Source: CAVUPF01 sp963743285
Lineage (GTDB): Bacteria > Actinomycetota > Thermoleophilia > Solirubrobacterales > 70-9
NCBI GenBank assembly: GCA_963743285.1
Contig: CAVUPF010000002.1
Location: 186,001-250,000, forward strand
Length of the DNA stretch: 64,000 nt
Direction of reading: 5' to 3'
Of the stretch, positions 26,253 to 35,033 are shown one piece after another. Each line of letters starts with the position of its first letter. Position 1 is the stretch's first letter. Under the pieces are notes generated by a model, which was not told the DNA's origin, did no database searches, and saw only the letters and a list, made by a program, of their open reading frames with translations. The translations under genes and the position numbers were made by a program.

Positions 26253-27343
26253 GCGGCGGCGGCTGTGGGGGTCGCGGCGGCGGGCATGCGGATCACATTG
26301 TCCATCGCGGCGAGCGGGACCGACTCCTCATCGGCGGCTGTGATCACCGCCTGACCGCCCCGTTTAAGCCGCTCGACCAGGCGTTCGCGACGTCGCGGGT
26401 CGAGCTCGCTCATCACATCGTCGAGCAACAGCAGCGGCGCCACCTGCCGCGCCTCGAGCAAGGCGTCGCGCTCGGCGAAGAGCAGGGCGAGAAGCGCGGT
26501 ACGCTGCTGACCCTGGGAGCCGTAGCGCCGTAGCGAACGACCGGAGGAGGAGATCTTCAGCTCGTCGAGGTGCGGGCCCCACGAGCTGCGCCCCATCCGT
26601 AGATCCTGCTCGCGGTGCTGGGCCAGACCCTCACGGATCTCCGCCGATGAGCCGCTCGCGCGCGGAGCGTACTCGAGGCTCGCCCCCCCATCCAGGCCGA
26701 GCGCCGCGGCCGTCGCGCCGAACCGCCCCGCTAGCGCCGCGGCCGCCTCGGCCCGCGCTGCGATCAGCGGCTCGGCCGCCTCGGCCAGCGCTGTGTCCCA
26801 GACGTTCAGCTCCTCGCCGGCTGCCGAGCTGCCGATCGACCGGGCCAGCAGGGCGTTGCGTTGCGCCAGCGCCTGGCCGTAGCGCTTGCGCAGCTCCGAG
26901 CGAGACGGCCAGCGCGCCGCCACAAAGCCGTCGAGGTGGGCGCGGCGCTCGGACGGCGGGCCCTTGATCAAGACCAGGCGGTCGGGGGAGAAAACCGCGA
27001 CCGGTGGGCGGTTGCGAGCGATCGTCGCCGGGTCGGCGAAGTTGCCATCGAGCAGGTGGCGGCGGCCGTCGGTCCTGCTCACCGAGGCGAGCAGGCGCCG
27101 TTCGATTCCATCACCGTCGCGAACGGCAACCTCGACCCGGGCGAGCGAGGCGCCGAAGGGGATCAGCTCGCGACGATCCGCGGTCCGAAAGGAGCGCCCG
27201 GTCAGGCCGAAGTAGAGCGCCTCGACGAAGTTGGTCTTGCCGGCGCCGTTGGGACCGACCAGGCTGACGATCCCTGGACCGAGCTCGACCCGCAGATCGG
27301 CGAGACTCCGCAGTGGCCTCGCCTCGATGGCGGTGACTAACAC
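26249..27343 (-). CDS. recF: DNA replication and repair protein RecF
   Basis: 364 residues; SMC-like ATPase that loads RecA at gaps. Walker A GPNGAGKTNFVEAL near residue 32, ABC signature SQGQQRTALL and Walker B LLLLDDVMSELD are all present. Placed 11 bases after dnaN on the same strand. Ends with a low-complexity Ala/Thr tail. Confidence 0.95.
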   Translation of the reverse strand: MLVTAIEARPLRSLADLRVELGPGIVSLVGPNGAGKTNFVEALYFGLTGRSFRTADRRELIPFGASLARVEVAVRDGDGIERRLLASVSRTDGRRHLLDGNFADPATIARNRPPVAVFSPDRLVLIKGPPSERRAHLDGFVAARWPSRSELRKRYGQALAQRNALLARSIGSSAAGEELNVWDTALAEAAEPLIAARAEAAAALAGRFGATAAALGLDGGASLEYAPRASGSSAEIREGLAQHREQDLRMGRSSWGPHLDELKISSSGRSLRRYGSQGQQRTALLALLFAERDALLEARQVAPLLLLDDVMSELDPRRRERLVERLKRGGQAVITAADEESVPLAAMDNVIRMPAAATPTAAAA

Positions 27344-27354
27344 CGGCCTCCAGC

Positions 27355-28461
27355 TCAGACGTTAAGGCGGATCGGCATCACCAGATAGCGGAAGTCATCG
27401 TTGCCGACCGGCTGCAGCAGCCCGGGGCGCAGCGGGGAGATCAGCCGCAGTACCACCTCCTCGCCCTCGACGCTCTCGATCCCCTCCTTGAGGAACTCGG
27501 GGTTGAACCCGATCTCCAGCGGGTCGCCCTCAAAGGCGGCCGGCATCGTCTCCTCGGCATCGCCGACGTCCGGCGTCTCCGCGGTCACGGTCAACTCGCC
27601 CGGGGCGAATGAGAGGCGCAGCGGGGCGTTGCGTTGCGCGAGCTGGCTGACGCGGCGCGTGACCTCGAGGAATTCCAACCGCGGCAGGCGCACATCGTGC
27701 TCGTAGGACTCCGGCAGGAGCTGTCGAAAGTTGGGGAACTGGCCGTCGATCAGCCTCGTATTGAGGACGATCGTCCCTGCTTTGAAGACCGCCTGGTTGG
27801 AAAGCAGCGATACCGCCACCTTCTCGACCTCCTCCGCCGAGAGGATGCGCCCCAGCTCCCGAAGAGCGCGGGCCGGGATGTTGGCTTCCAGCTCACCACC
27901 GATCCCGCCCTCCAACACGGTCCGCTTCACGGCAAGCCGATAGGAATCGGTCGCGACCATCGTCATCTCGGTGCCGGCAGCGCTGACCAGCACACCGGTC
28001 AGCACCGGGCGCATGTCATCGTGCGAGGCGGCGCGGGCAACCAGCTCCGCGGTCGAAGCAAGGGCGGGGGCGGGGATCATCAGCGGCTCGGCCTGCTGCT
28101 CGGGGAGCCTTGGAAAGTCATCGGCCGAAAGAACCCGCAGGTGAAAGCTCGACCCACCACTGCGGATCTCCACATCGCGCTCGGCCTCACGCAACTCGAT
28201 CTCGACCGCCCCCTCACCAAGTGAGCGCGAGACTTCGGCGAACAGGCGGCCGGGCAGAAGGGCCGTGCCCTTGCTCCCGACCTCGGCTCGAAGCCCCGTC
28301 CTCAGGCCCAGCTCGAGATCGGTCGCGGCGAGTGTGGCGCCATCGGGGGAGGCCGTTGCGAGGATCCCGGAGAGCGACTGGGTGGCGGCGCGGTTGGAGA
28401 TCGCCCGGGAGATGACGGAGAGCTTGGCGACTAGCTCGTCGCGTTGAGTGGTGAGCTTCAA
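27355..28461 (-). CDS. dnaN: DNA polymerase III beta sliding clamp
   Basis: 368 residues with three clamp domains; begins MKLTTQRDELVAKLSVISRAI and ends FRYLVMPIRLNV, matching the family's conserved MPMRL/V end. The clamp tethers polymerase III to DNA. Start is TTG (28461) without an obvious ribosome site. The 134-base spacer to dnaA is the likely origin region. Confidence 0.96.
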   Translation of the reverse strand: MKLTTQRDELVAKLSVISRAISNRAATQSLSGILATASPDGATLAATDLELGLRTGLRAEVGSKGTALLPGRLFAEVSRSLGEGAVEIELREAERDVEIRSGGSSFHLRVLSADDFPRLPEQQAEPLMIPAPALASTAELVARAASHDDMRPVLTGVLVSAAGTEMTMVATDSYRLAVKRTVLEGGIGGELEANIPARALRELGRILSAEEVEKVAVSLLSNQAVFKAGTIVLNTRLIDGQFPNFRQLLPESYEHDVRLPRLEFLEVTRRVSQLAQRNAPLRLSFAPGELTVTAETPDVGDAEETMPAAFEGDPLEIGFNPEFLKEGIESVEGEEVVLRLISPLRPGLLQPVGNDDFRYLVMPIRLNV

Positions 28462-28630
28462 GTGATGGTTACTTTCTTGAGTTGGAGTAGAGCCTGTGGA
28501 AACTGCCTAAACAATGGCGATTCGGCCTTGGGATGCGGTTTGGCTGCTGTGGAGGCGGCTGTGGGGGAAGCGGATTCTTGCAGTGCCATCGGTTGTCAGT
28601 GGCTGCCCTGGGCCTGGCTGTGGATTGCGG
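28462..28630. other. Candidate oriC (dnaN-dnaA spacer) with degenerate DnaA boxes
   Basis: Four TGTGG-type motifs cluster here in one orientation: TGTGGAAAC (28495), TGTGGAGGC (28548), TGTGGGGGA (28560) and TGTGGATTG (28619, inside the dnaA 3' end). The first and last match TGTGGACAA/TGTGGATAA at about 7 of 9 positions. In actinobacteria oriC usually lies between dnaA and dnaN. The region is short and the boxes weak, so this is only a candidate. Confidence 0.35.
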
Positions 28631-29924
28631 CCCGCAGTGCGGCGACGCGATCGGCCAGGGTCTGGTCCTCGGCTAGGCCTGCCTCGATCCTGCGAACCGA
28701 GTTGAGGATCGTGGAGTGATCGCGCCCACCGTAGAGTCGGCCGATCTGGGGGAGCGAGAGGTCGGTCAGCTCGCGGGTCAGGAAGATCGCCACCTGGCGC
28801 GCGCGGAGTGGGCCTGCCGAGCGGGTCGAGCCGACCAGCTCGGCTTGGGAGACGCCGAAGTCGGCGCCCACCTGCTGCTTGATCTGCTCGGTCGAGCTGG
28901 GCCGGTTTGAGCGCGGGCCCAGGGGGATCAGCTCGGCGACCAGCTCGGAGCTGAGCGGCTTGGCCATCAGCGAGGCGTGGGCGATCACCCTGGTCAGCGC
29001 TCCGTGCAGCTGGCGCACGTTGGCATCGATCCGGCGGGCCAGCTCGGCGAGCGCCTCGCGGTCGGCGACCTCGACCCCGGCCTCGCGGACCAGGCGGCGC
29101 AGCACGGTGAGGCGGGTCGCGAGGTTGGGGGCCTCGACCGGGACGGTGAGGCCCCACTCGAAGCGATCGCGCAGCCGCGCGGCGAGGCTGGATAGCTCGC
29201 TGGGGATGCGATCGGCGGAGAGGACCAGTTGGCTGCCGGACTCATAGAGGGCGTTGAAGGTGTGGAAGAACTCCTCCTCGGTGTGCTGCTTGCCCTCGAG
29301 GAACTGCACATCGTCGATCAGCAGCACGTCGATGTCGCGGTAGCGGCTCTTGAACGGCTCGGCGCCGGTCGAGCGCAGCGCCCCGACGAACTCGTTTGTG
29401 AACGACTCGGCCGTCGTGTAGCGGACGCTGAGGCCCGGCGCGTTGGCTTCGAGGTAGTTGGCGATCGCGACCAGCAGGTGTGTCTTCCCCAATCCCGGTG
29501 GACCGTGGAGGAAGACCGGGTTGTAGGCCTCCGAGGGGGCCTCGGCGACGGCGAGCGCCGCAGCATGGGCGTGGCGGTTCCCGCCGCCGATCACGAAGCG
29601 CTCGAAAGTGTAGTTGGGGTTGAGCTCGAGCTCGCCGTTCACAGGCGCCGTGCCGCCCTCGCGCGGTGCGGCGCTGAAGCTGACCTCGCGCAGCGGCGCT
29701 CCGGTCGCGGCGAGCGCCTCGCAGATCAGCGAGGAGTAGCGCCGCTGGACCCAGGCCCGGATCGCCTCGGGAGCGGTGAGGCAGAGGGCGCCACCCTGCG
29801 CCCCCACCGCCTGCAGCGGCTCCAGCCAGAGCTCGAAGGTCGATTCCGGGACCGAGGCCCGCAGCCGCGCCTGGGCGTCTCGCCAAAGGGCCTCGAGGTC
29901 ATGTCGATCCAGCTCATCTGCCAC
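28596..29924 (-). CDS. dnaA: Chromosomal replication initiator DnaA
   Basis: 442 residues from GTG at 29924 (MADELDRHDLEALWRDAQARL). Domain I 1-85, a short linker, then the AAA+ domain with FERFVIGGGNRHAHAAAL, Walker A GPPGLGKTHLL and Walker B VLLIDDVQFLEGK, and domain IV with the DNA-binding signature YGGRDHSTILNSVRRIE. The linker (domain II) is very short. Genes to the left run on the minus strand and those to the right on the plus strand, as expected around a replication origin. Confidence 0.96.
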   Translation of the reverse strand: MADELDRHDLEALWRDAQARLRASVPESTFELWLEPLQAVGAQGGALCLTAPEAIRAWVQRRYSSLICEALAATGAPLREVSFSAAPREGGTAPVNGELELNPNYTFERFVIGGGNRHAHAAALAVAEAPSEAYNPVFLHGPPGLGKTHLLVAIANYLEANAPGLSVRYTTAESFTNEFVGALRSTGAEPFKSRYRDIDVLLIDDVQFLEGKQHTEEEFFHTFNALYESGSQLVLSADRIPSELSSLAARLRDRFEWGLTVPVEAPNLATRLTVLRRLVREAGVEVADREALAELARRIDANVRQLHGALTRVIAHASLMAKPLSSELVAELIPLGPRSNRPSSTEQIKQQVGADFGVSQAELVGSTRSAGPLRARQVAIFLTRELTDLSLPQIGRLYGGRDHSTILNSVRRIEAGLAEDQTLADRVAALRAAIHSQAQGSH

Positions 29925-30000
29925 CGACGGCCGACCATAGCGTCGGCGGGGTGAGCCAGAGGGGGCGCTTCCGCAAATCCCGGCCAAAACCGCTCGCCCC

Positions 30001-30006
30001 TATACT
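30001..30006 (+). promoter_or_regulatory. -10 element of rpmH
   Basis: TATACT, nine bases before the rpmH ATG, implies a very short or absent 5' leader. No good ribosome site is present, which agrees with leaderless translation. Confidence 0.5.
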
Positions 30007-30015
30007 CCCGCGCGG

Positions 30016-30150
30016 ATGAAGCGGACCTATCAGCCCAAGAAGCGCAAGCGGGCAAAGACGCACGGGTTCCGAGCGCGGATGAGCACCCGTGCCGGCCGCG
30101 CCATCCTCAACCGACGGCGGCGCAAGGGCCGGAAGCGCCTGACGGTGTAG
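30016..30150 (+). CDS. rpmH: Ribosomal protein bL34
   Basis: 44 residues, MKRTYQPKKRKRAKTHGF to RKRLTV, the near-invariant bL34 sequence of a small basic large-subunit protein. First gene of the plus-strand rpmH-rnpA-yidD-yidC-jag-rsmG-parA-parB run, divergent from dnaA. Its stop is directly followed by the rnpA start codon. A TATACT box nine bases before ATG suggests a leaderless mRNA. Confidence 0.96.
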   Translation: MKRTYQPKKRKRAKTHGFRARMSTRAGRAILNRRRRKGRKRLTV

Positions 30151-30519
30151 ATGGCGGCGAAGCGACGCCGCCTCTCGCGTAGCGGCGAGTTCGACCGCGT
30201 CTACCGCGACGGCTCATCTCATGCGACGCGCTACCTCGTGCTCTACAGCTTTCCACGCCTCGACGGCGAGGAGCGTGACGTGAGGCTCGGGGTCTCGACG
30301 AGTCGCAAGGTCGGCGGCGCAGCCGAGCGCAACCGCGTCAAGCGGGCGCTGCGCGAGACATTCTGGAGCCTCTCGGACAGCCTCCCGAGCAGGCACGACT
30401 TCGTCCTTGTCGCCCGCTCGGAGATCGGCGGGCTGCTCGAGCGGGAGGGGACGGCCGGGGTGCGCAAGAGCATCGAAGAGGCGCTGGCAGGGGCGTCTCC
30501 CGGGCGGCGTTCCACGTGA
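30151..30519 (+). CDS. rnpA: Ribonuclease P protein component
   Basis: 122 residues; basic protein that assists the RNase P RNA in tRNA 5' processing. It starts MAAKRRRLSRSGEFDRVYRDG and carries the family RNR motif in VGGAAERNRVKRALRE. No gap to rpmH. Its 3' end overlaps yidD by four bases, and a parS-like sequence covers that junction. Confidence 0.94.
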   Translation: MAAKRRRLSRSGEFDRVYRDGSSHATRYLVLYSFPRLDGEERDVRLGVSTSRKVGGAAERNRVKRALRETFWSLSDSLPSRHDFVLVARSEIGGLLEREGTAGVRKSIEEALAGASPGRRST

Positions 30520-30523
30520 AACG
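30508..30523. promoter_or_regulatory. parS-like ParB binding site
   Basis: The 16 bases read CGTTCCACGTGAAACG, 13 of 16 identical to the consensus TGTTTCACGTGAAACA and with the central CACGTGAAAC core intact. It lies across the rnpA-yidD overlap, about 3 kb from parA-parB and close to the origin, where parS sites are expected. One arm differs from perfect dyad symmetry. Confidence 0.55.
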
Positions 30524-30788
30524 CGTGGCCCTCGCCCCGATCCGCGTTTATCGGCGCTGGATCTCCCCGGCCCGCCCGCGACGCTGCCGCTATGAGCCGA
30601 CCTGCTCCGCTTACGCCCTGGAGGCGCTCGATCGCTTCGGCGTCTCCCGAGGCCTGCTGCTCGCCACCTGGCGCCTGCTGCGCTGCAACCCCCTCAGCCA
30701 CGGCGGCTTCGACCCGGTCCCGGAGCGCTTCACGCTGCGCGTCGGCCCGGTCAACCCCGTCGAGTACCACGGCGAGATTAAGGCTTGA
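30516..30788 (+). CDS. yidD: Membrane protein insertion efficiency factor YidD
   Basis: 90 residues with the family core RVYRRWISPARPRRCRYEPTCSAYALEAL and RCNPLSHGGFDPVP, including the three conserved cysteines. YidD assists YidC-dependent insertion of inner-membrane proteins. GTG start overlaps rnpA; the stop overlaps the yidC ATG. Confidence 0.94.
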   Translation: MKRVALAPIRVYRRWISPARPRRCRYEPTCSAYALEALDRFGVSRGLLLATWRLLRCNPLSHGGFDPVPERFTLRVGPVNPVEYHGEIKA

Positions 30789-31546
30789 TGCTCCCGCTCG
30801 CGATCCAACTCGCCCCGCAGTTCCTGGTCAACATCGCCAACGGCGTCCTGCAGTTCTTCCACGACAACGCCGGGCTGAGCTGGGGAGGGGCGATCATCGC
30901 GCTCACCGTCTGCACCAGGGCGTTGCTCATCCCGCTCACCTACAGACAGCTGAAAGGGATGCGGGCGCTGCAGGCGCTGCAGCCACAGATCAAGGAGATC
31001 CAAGCCAAATACAAGAACGACAAACAGCGCATGCAGCAGGAAATGATGAACTTCTACAAAGAGAACAAGGTCAACCCGTTCGCCTCCTGCATCCCGCTGG
31101 TCGCGCAGCTCCCGGTCTTCATCACGCTCTTCTACGTGCTGCGCACCGAGCTTCCATCAGACATCGGCTGCAAGGCCGGGGACTGCGGCAGCCAGGCCTC
31201 ATTCCTCTTCATCCCGGACCTGACCGCGAAGGCGACGGGCGGCATTTTGATCGTGCTGCTTGTCCTCTACGTCGTCACCCAGTTGATCTCGGGCCTGCTG
31301 ATGTCAGCCACGGCCGACAAAAGCCAGCGGACGATGATGTTCGTGTTGCCGCTGATCTTCGTCCCCTTCGTGATCAGCTTCCCGGCCGGGTTGATCCTCT
31401 ACTGGATCACGACCAACATCTGGACGATCGGCCAGCAGTACACGATCCAGCGGATCATCCCGGCGCCGCATGTGCCCACCGCGGCGGAAGTGGCGGCGGC
31501 AAAACCGCCTCCTCCGCCCCCTAAAAAGAAGAAGAAGCGACGCTGA
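30788..31546 (+). CDS. yidC: Membrane protein insertase YidC/OxaA
   Basis: 252 residues with a 60KD_IMP/OxaA domain of five helices; conserved segments include LTVCTRALLIPLTYRQLKGMRALQALQPQIKEIQAKY and NPFASCIPLVAQLPVFITLFY. It inserts membrane proteins alone or with SecYEG. The tail is proline- and lysine-rich (PPPPPPKKKKKRR), likely ribosome contacting. ATG at 30788 overlaps the yidD stop; a TTG lies three bases earlier. Confidence 0.94.
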   Translation: MLPLAIQLAPQFLVNIANGVLQFFHDNAGLSWGGAIIALTVCTRALLIPLTYRQLKGMRALQALQPQIKEIQAKYKNDKQRMQQEMMNFYKENKVNPFASCIPLVAQLPVFITLFYVLRTELPSDIGCKAGDCGSQASFLFIPDLTAKATGGILIVLLVLYVVTQLISGLLMSATADKSQRTMMFVLPLIFVPFVISFPAGLILYWITTNIWTIGQQYTIQRIIPAPHVPTAAEVAAAKPPPPPPKKKKKRR

Positions 31547-31598
31547 GCGAGGGGCCTTCGGCCTTCGGCGTGAGCTGAGCTTGAATAGGGTGCCTGGC

Positions 31599-32081
31599 GT
31601 GGGTGAGACGAGCGAGTGGCCACAGGAGCCCGCGGAGCGGGTTAGAGAGCTTGTCGAGGGGGTGCTGGACGAGCTCGAACTCGAGGGAGATGTCGTGATC
31701 AGCGAGGACGATGGTCGGATCGAGGCGGTGGTTGAGGGTGGCGGGGACTACGGATTGCTGATCGGGAAGCGGGGGCAGACGATCGACGCGCTGCAGCTGC
31801 TCTGCTATCAGGCCGCCTTTCGGGGGATGCGCGAGCGCAAGCGGGTGGTCGTCGACGCGGCCGGGTACAGGCAGCGACGGCGGGAGACTTTGGAGTCGCG
31901 GGCCGACCGGGCCGCGGAGCAGGCGCTGAGCAGCAACCGGGTGGTGGAATTGGACCCGATGAGCGCCCAGGAACGGCGCGTCGTGCACGAGCGCCTCAAG
32001 GAGCGCGCCGGAGTCGAGACCTACAGCGAGGGCGACGAGCCGCACCGCTGCGTCGTCGTGGCGCCCCTCGTCTCCGAGTGA
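31599..32081 (+). CDS. jag: Jag/SpoIIIJ-associated RNA-binding protein
   Basis: 160 residues with a KH domain (GLLIGKRGQTIDALQLLCYQA, GxxG loop IGKRG) and an R3H domain (RAAEQALSSNRVVELDPMSAQERRVVHERL). Jag/KhpB proteins bind RNA and act with KhpA in envelope and division control. Start is uncertain: GTG at 31599 has GGG eight bases upstream, with GTG 31590 and TTG 31581 as alternatives; reading further back would overlap yidC. Confidence 0.88.
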   Translation: MGETSEWPQEPAERVRELVEGVLDELELEGDVVISEDDGRIEAVVEGGGDYGLLIGKRGQTIDALQLLCYQAAFRGMRERKRVVVDAAGYRQRRRETLESRADRAAEQALSSNRVVELDPMSAQERRVVHERLKERAGVETYSEGDEPHRCVVVAPLVSE

Positions 32082-32758
32082 GCGGGGACCCGACGGACAC
32101 CCTCGGCCCCGCGGCCCGCGCCGCGCTGCAGAAGGTGCTCGGCCTCCTCGCCCAGGAGCGGGCCTCGGTCAGCTCGATAACCGATGACCGGGCATGGAGA
32201 GTCCACGTCGCAGACAGCCTCACCGGGCTCGAGGTCCCGGAGCTTCGCGAGGCGTCAAGGATCGCCGATATCGGCTCTGGGGCGGGCTTTCCTGGCCTCG
32301 CCCTGGCCGTCGCCCTGCCCCGTGCCCAAGTCGACCTGATCGAGTCCGTGGCTCGCAAGTGCGAGTTCATGCAGCGGGCCATCGACGCTGCCGCGATCGT
32401 CAACGCCCGGATCGTCAACGCCCGCTCGGAGCAGTGGGCGGGGGAAGGAGGCCACGAGTCCTACGAAGCGGCGACCGCCCGGGCCGTGGGCCGCCTCTCG
32501 ACCCTCGCGGAGCTGGCCTCCCCGCTCCTGCGCGACGGGGGGGTCTTGCTCGCCTGGAAGGGCAAGCGCGATGCGGGGGAGGAAGCTCAGCTGCAAAGAG
32601 CCGCCGTCAAGCTCGCGATGGCGCCCGAGCGGGTTCTGAGCGTCGGCCCCTACGCGGGCAGCGAGCACCGCCACCTTCACCTGATCCGCAAGCAAGGCCC
32701 TACCCCGATTGATCTACCCCGCCGTCCGGGGGTCGCAAAGAAGCGCCCGCGCGGCTGA
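32078..32758 (+). CDS. rsmG: 16S rRNA (guanine527-N7) methyltransferase
   Basis: 226 residues. RsmG methylates G527 of 16S rRNA; its loss gives low-level streptomycin resistance. The SAM-binding motif DIGSGAGFPGLALAVALP is clear, as are HVADSL upstream and the TARAVGRLSTLAELASPLL segment. GTG start overlaps the jag stop (GTGA). Sits just before parA as in most bacteria. Confidence 0.94.
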   Translation: MSGDPTDTLGPAARAALQKVLGLLAQERASVSSITDDRAWRVHVADSLTGLEVPELREASRIADIGSGAGFPGLALAVALPRAQVDLIESVARKCEFMQRAIDAAAIVNARIVNARSEQWAGEGGHESYEAATARAVGRLSTLAELASPLLRDGGVLLAWKGKRDAGEEAQLQRAAVKLAMAPERVLSVGPYAGSEHRHLHLIRKQGPTPIDLPRRPGVAKKRPRG

Positions 32759-32793
32759 GCCCCGCCGCCTTGGGCCAAATAGTCTGGCCCGGC

Positions 32794-33552
32794 ATGGGTG
32801 TCGTCTACGCGGTCGCAAATCAGAAGGGTGGGGTCGGCAAGACGACCACGTCGGTGAACCTCGCCGCCTGCGTAGCCGCTTCGGGGTCGCAGACCTTGCT
32901 GGTCGACCTCGATCCACAGTGCAATGCGACGGTCGCCCTTGGCCTTGGCCGCGACCTCCATCCCTCTTCCTATGATTGCCTCAGCGGCGATGTCTCGGTC
33001 GCCGAAGCCGCCAGGCCGGCCGGCCCTGACAACCTCTGGCTGGTGCCGGCCAGCCGCGACCTCGCCGGCGCGGCGGTCGAGTTGCCGCGGATCGATGGCT
33101 CCGAGACACGGCTGCGCGACCGCCTCGGCCCGGTGCGCGACCGCTTCTCCACCACCCTGCTCGACTGTCCTCCTTCCCTCGGACCGGTCAGCGTCAACTC
33201 CCTGGCCGCGGCCGACCGCGTGATCGTGCCCGTGCAAGCCGAGTACCTGGCGCTCGAGGGCCTGGTTCAGTTCCTCGAGACGCTCGGCCTGATTCGGCGG
33301 GAGCTGAATCCCGCCCTGGAGGTGTCGGGGCTGTTGGTGACCATGCACGACGAGCGGACTCGACTCGCACGCGATGTCGAGAGCGAGTTGCGTCGCCACT
33401 TTCCCGGGATGGTCTTCGAGACGGTGATACCCCGCAGCGTGCGGATCGCCGAGGCCCCCAGTTATGGTCTGCCGGTGACCGAGCACTCCCCCCACTCGCG
33501 TGGGTCTGACGCCTACCGCTCGCTTGCAAGGGAGCTGCAAGAGCGTGGCTAG
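32794..33552 (+). CDS. parA: Chromosome-partitioning ATPase ParA/Soj
   Basis: 252 residues with the deviant Walker A KGGVGKTTTSVNLA, the switch I region DLDPQCNATVALGL and DCPPSLGPVSVNSL. It binds DNA in its ATP state and is moved by ParB-parS. ATG at 32794 gives the usual MGVVYAVANQKGG start. Overlaps parB by eight bases. Confidence 0.95.
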   Translation: MGVVYAVANQKGGVGKTTTSVNLAACVAASGSQTLLVDLDPQCNATVALGLGRDLHPSSYDCLSGDVSVAEAARPAGPDNLWLVPASRDLAGAAVELPRIDGSETRLRDRLGPVRDRFSTTLLDCPPSLGPVSVNSLAAADRVIVPVQAEYLALEGLVQFLETLGLIRRELNPALEVSGLLVTMHDERTRLARDVESELRRHFPGMVFETVIPRSVRIAEAPSYGLPVTEHSPHSRGSDAYRSLARELQERG

Positions 33553-34414
33553 CGGGGCCAAGCGCGGAATCGGTCGCGGCCTCGCCGCGATCCTTCCCGA
33601 GACGATCTCTGAGGGGGTCGGAGAGCTGCATGAGCTTCCGGTCGGCTTGATCAAGCCGAATCCGCGCCAGCCACGGAAGCGGTTTGACCCCGAGGCGCTG
33701 GCCGGGCTGGCCGCCTCGATCGAGGCCAGCGGCGTCGTGCAGCCGCTGCTTGTCCGCCCCCTGCACGACGGCGGCTACGAGCTGATCGCCGGCGAGCGGC
33801 GCTGGCGAGCGGCCAGGCAGGCGGGGTTGGAGAAGGTGCCGGCGGTGGTCCGCGACCCCGAGGAGGCCGAGCGCCTGCAGTCGGCGCTGATCGAGAACAT
33901 GGTCCGCGAGGACCTCAACCCGGTTGAGGAGGCACGTGCCTGCGCCTCCTTGGTCGAGGACCTTGGGCTCTCCAAAGAGGAGCTGGCCCGCCGCCTCGCC
34001 CGCAGCCGCCCGGCCGTTTCCAACCTGATCCGCCTCCTCGACCTGCCCGACGAGGCGCTAGCCCTGCTCGAGTCGGGCGAGTTGAGCGAGGGTCACGGGC
34101 GCGCCCTTCTCGCCGCCCCCGGCAACGACGTCCGCCGCCGCCTCGCCCGCGACGCGGCGCGAGAGGGCTGGTCGGTTCGCGAGACAGAGAGCAAGATTAG
34201 GCTGGCTGGCCAGCCAAAGAGCGGCGAGAAGTCCCGCCGGGTCGACCCCGAGCAGGCCGCGGCGCTGCTCGAGGCGGCCGACCGCCTCGAGTCGACCCTT
34301 GGGCGCGAGGTCAAGGTCCGCCCGAAAGGGGGGGCGATCGCGGTCGAGATCCGCTTCGATGACCTTGATGAAGCACTCGCCCTGGCGCGGAAGCTCGACC
34401 GCCTCCGCGCCTGA
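33545..34414 (+). CDS. parB: Chromosome-partitioning protein ParB/Spo0J
   Basis: 289 residues. N-terminal GIGRGLAAIL, CTPase/ParB domain with PNPRQPRKRFDPEALAGLA and GERRWRAARQAG, the helix-turn-helix LSKEELARRLARSRPAVSNLIRLL that reads parS, and a short C-terminal dimerisation segment. GTG start at 33545 lies inside the parA end. A parS-like target lies at 30508-30523. Confidence 0.95.
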   Translation: MASGAKRGIGRGLAAILPETISEGVGELHELPVGLIKPNPRQPRKRFDPEALAGLAASIEASGVVQPLLVRPLHDGGYELIAGERRWRAARQAGLEKVPAVVRDPEEAERLQSALIENMVREDLNPVEEARACASLVEDLGLSKEELARRLARSRPAVSNLIRLLDLPDEALALLESGELSEGHGRALLAAPGNDVRRRLARDAAREGWSVRETESKIRLAGQPKSGEKSRRVDPEQAAALLEAADRLESTLGREVKVRPKGGAIAVEIRFDDLDEALALARKLDRLRA

Positions 34415-34461
34415 GCGCCGCGCCTGACGCCCTAATCCGGCCGCTATCATCGCCACAATCC

Positions 34462-34535
<74 letters not shown>

Positions 34536-34538
34536 CTC

Positions 34539-35033
34539 GTGCAACAGATGCAGATCTACGGCGTCAGCTTCGACATGGTCGGCAAGCAGCCGATCGTCTT
34601 GCTGAAGACCGTCGACAGCAACAAGTTCCTGCCGATCTGGATCGGACACCCCGAGGCGGCCGCGATCCTGATGAAGCTCCAGGGAGCCTCGACGCCCCGG
34701 CCGATGACCCACGACCTGCTCTCCGACCTGCTCGAGCAGCTCGATGCCAAGTGCGAGCGGGTCTCGGTCACCGAGCTGCGCGACAACACCTTCTACGCCT
34801 CGATCACTGTCTCGGTCAACGGTTCGGAGCTGGAGATCGACTCGCGGCCCTCCGACGCCCTCGCCCTCGCGGTCCGCGTCTCGGCCCCGATCTTCGCGGC
34901 CGAGGAGGTGATCGAGGAGTCCGCGATCGAGTTCGAACATGAGGTAGAGGACACCGAGGAGGTTGTCGACAAGTTCAAGGAGTTCCTCGACGAGGTATCA
35001 CCCGAGGACTTCGCCCAGGGAGAGGATTCCTAG
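34539..35033 (+). CDS. Bifunctional nuclease (DUF151) domain protein
   Basis: 164 residues. The BFN domain fills residues 1-130: MQIYGVSFD, PIVLLKTVDSNKFLPIWIGHPEAAAI and DNTFYASITV ... IDSRPSDALALAVRV, followed by an acidic tail. DUF151 proteins show RNase/DNase activity in plants and occur as single genes in most actinobacteria. GTG start four bases from the tRNA-Ile end, so both may share a transcript cut by tRNA processing. Confidence 0.9.
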   Translation: MQQMQIYGVSFDMVGKQPIVLLKTVDSNKFLPIWIGHPEAAAILMKLQGASTPRPMTHDLLSDLLEQLDAKCERVSVTELRDNTFYASITVSVNGSELEIDSRPSDALALAVRVSAPIFAAEEVIEESAIEFEHEVEDTEEVVDKFKEFLDEVSPEDFAQGEDS

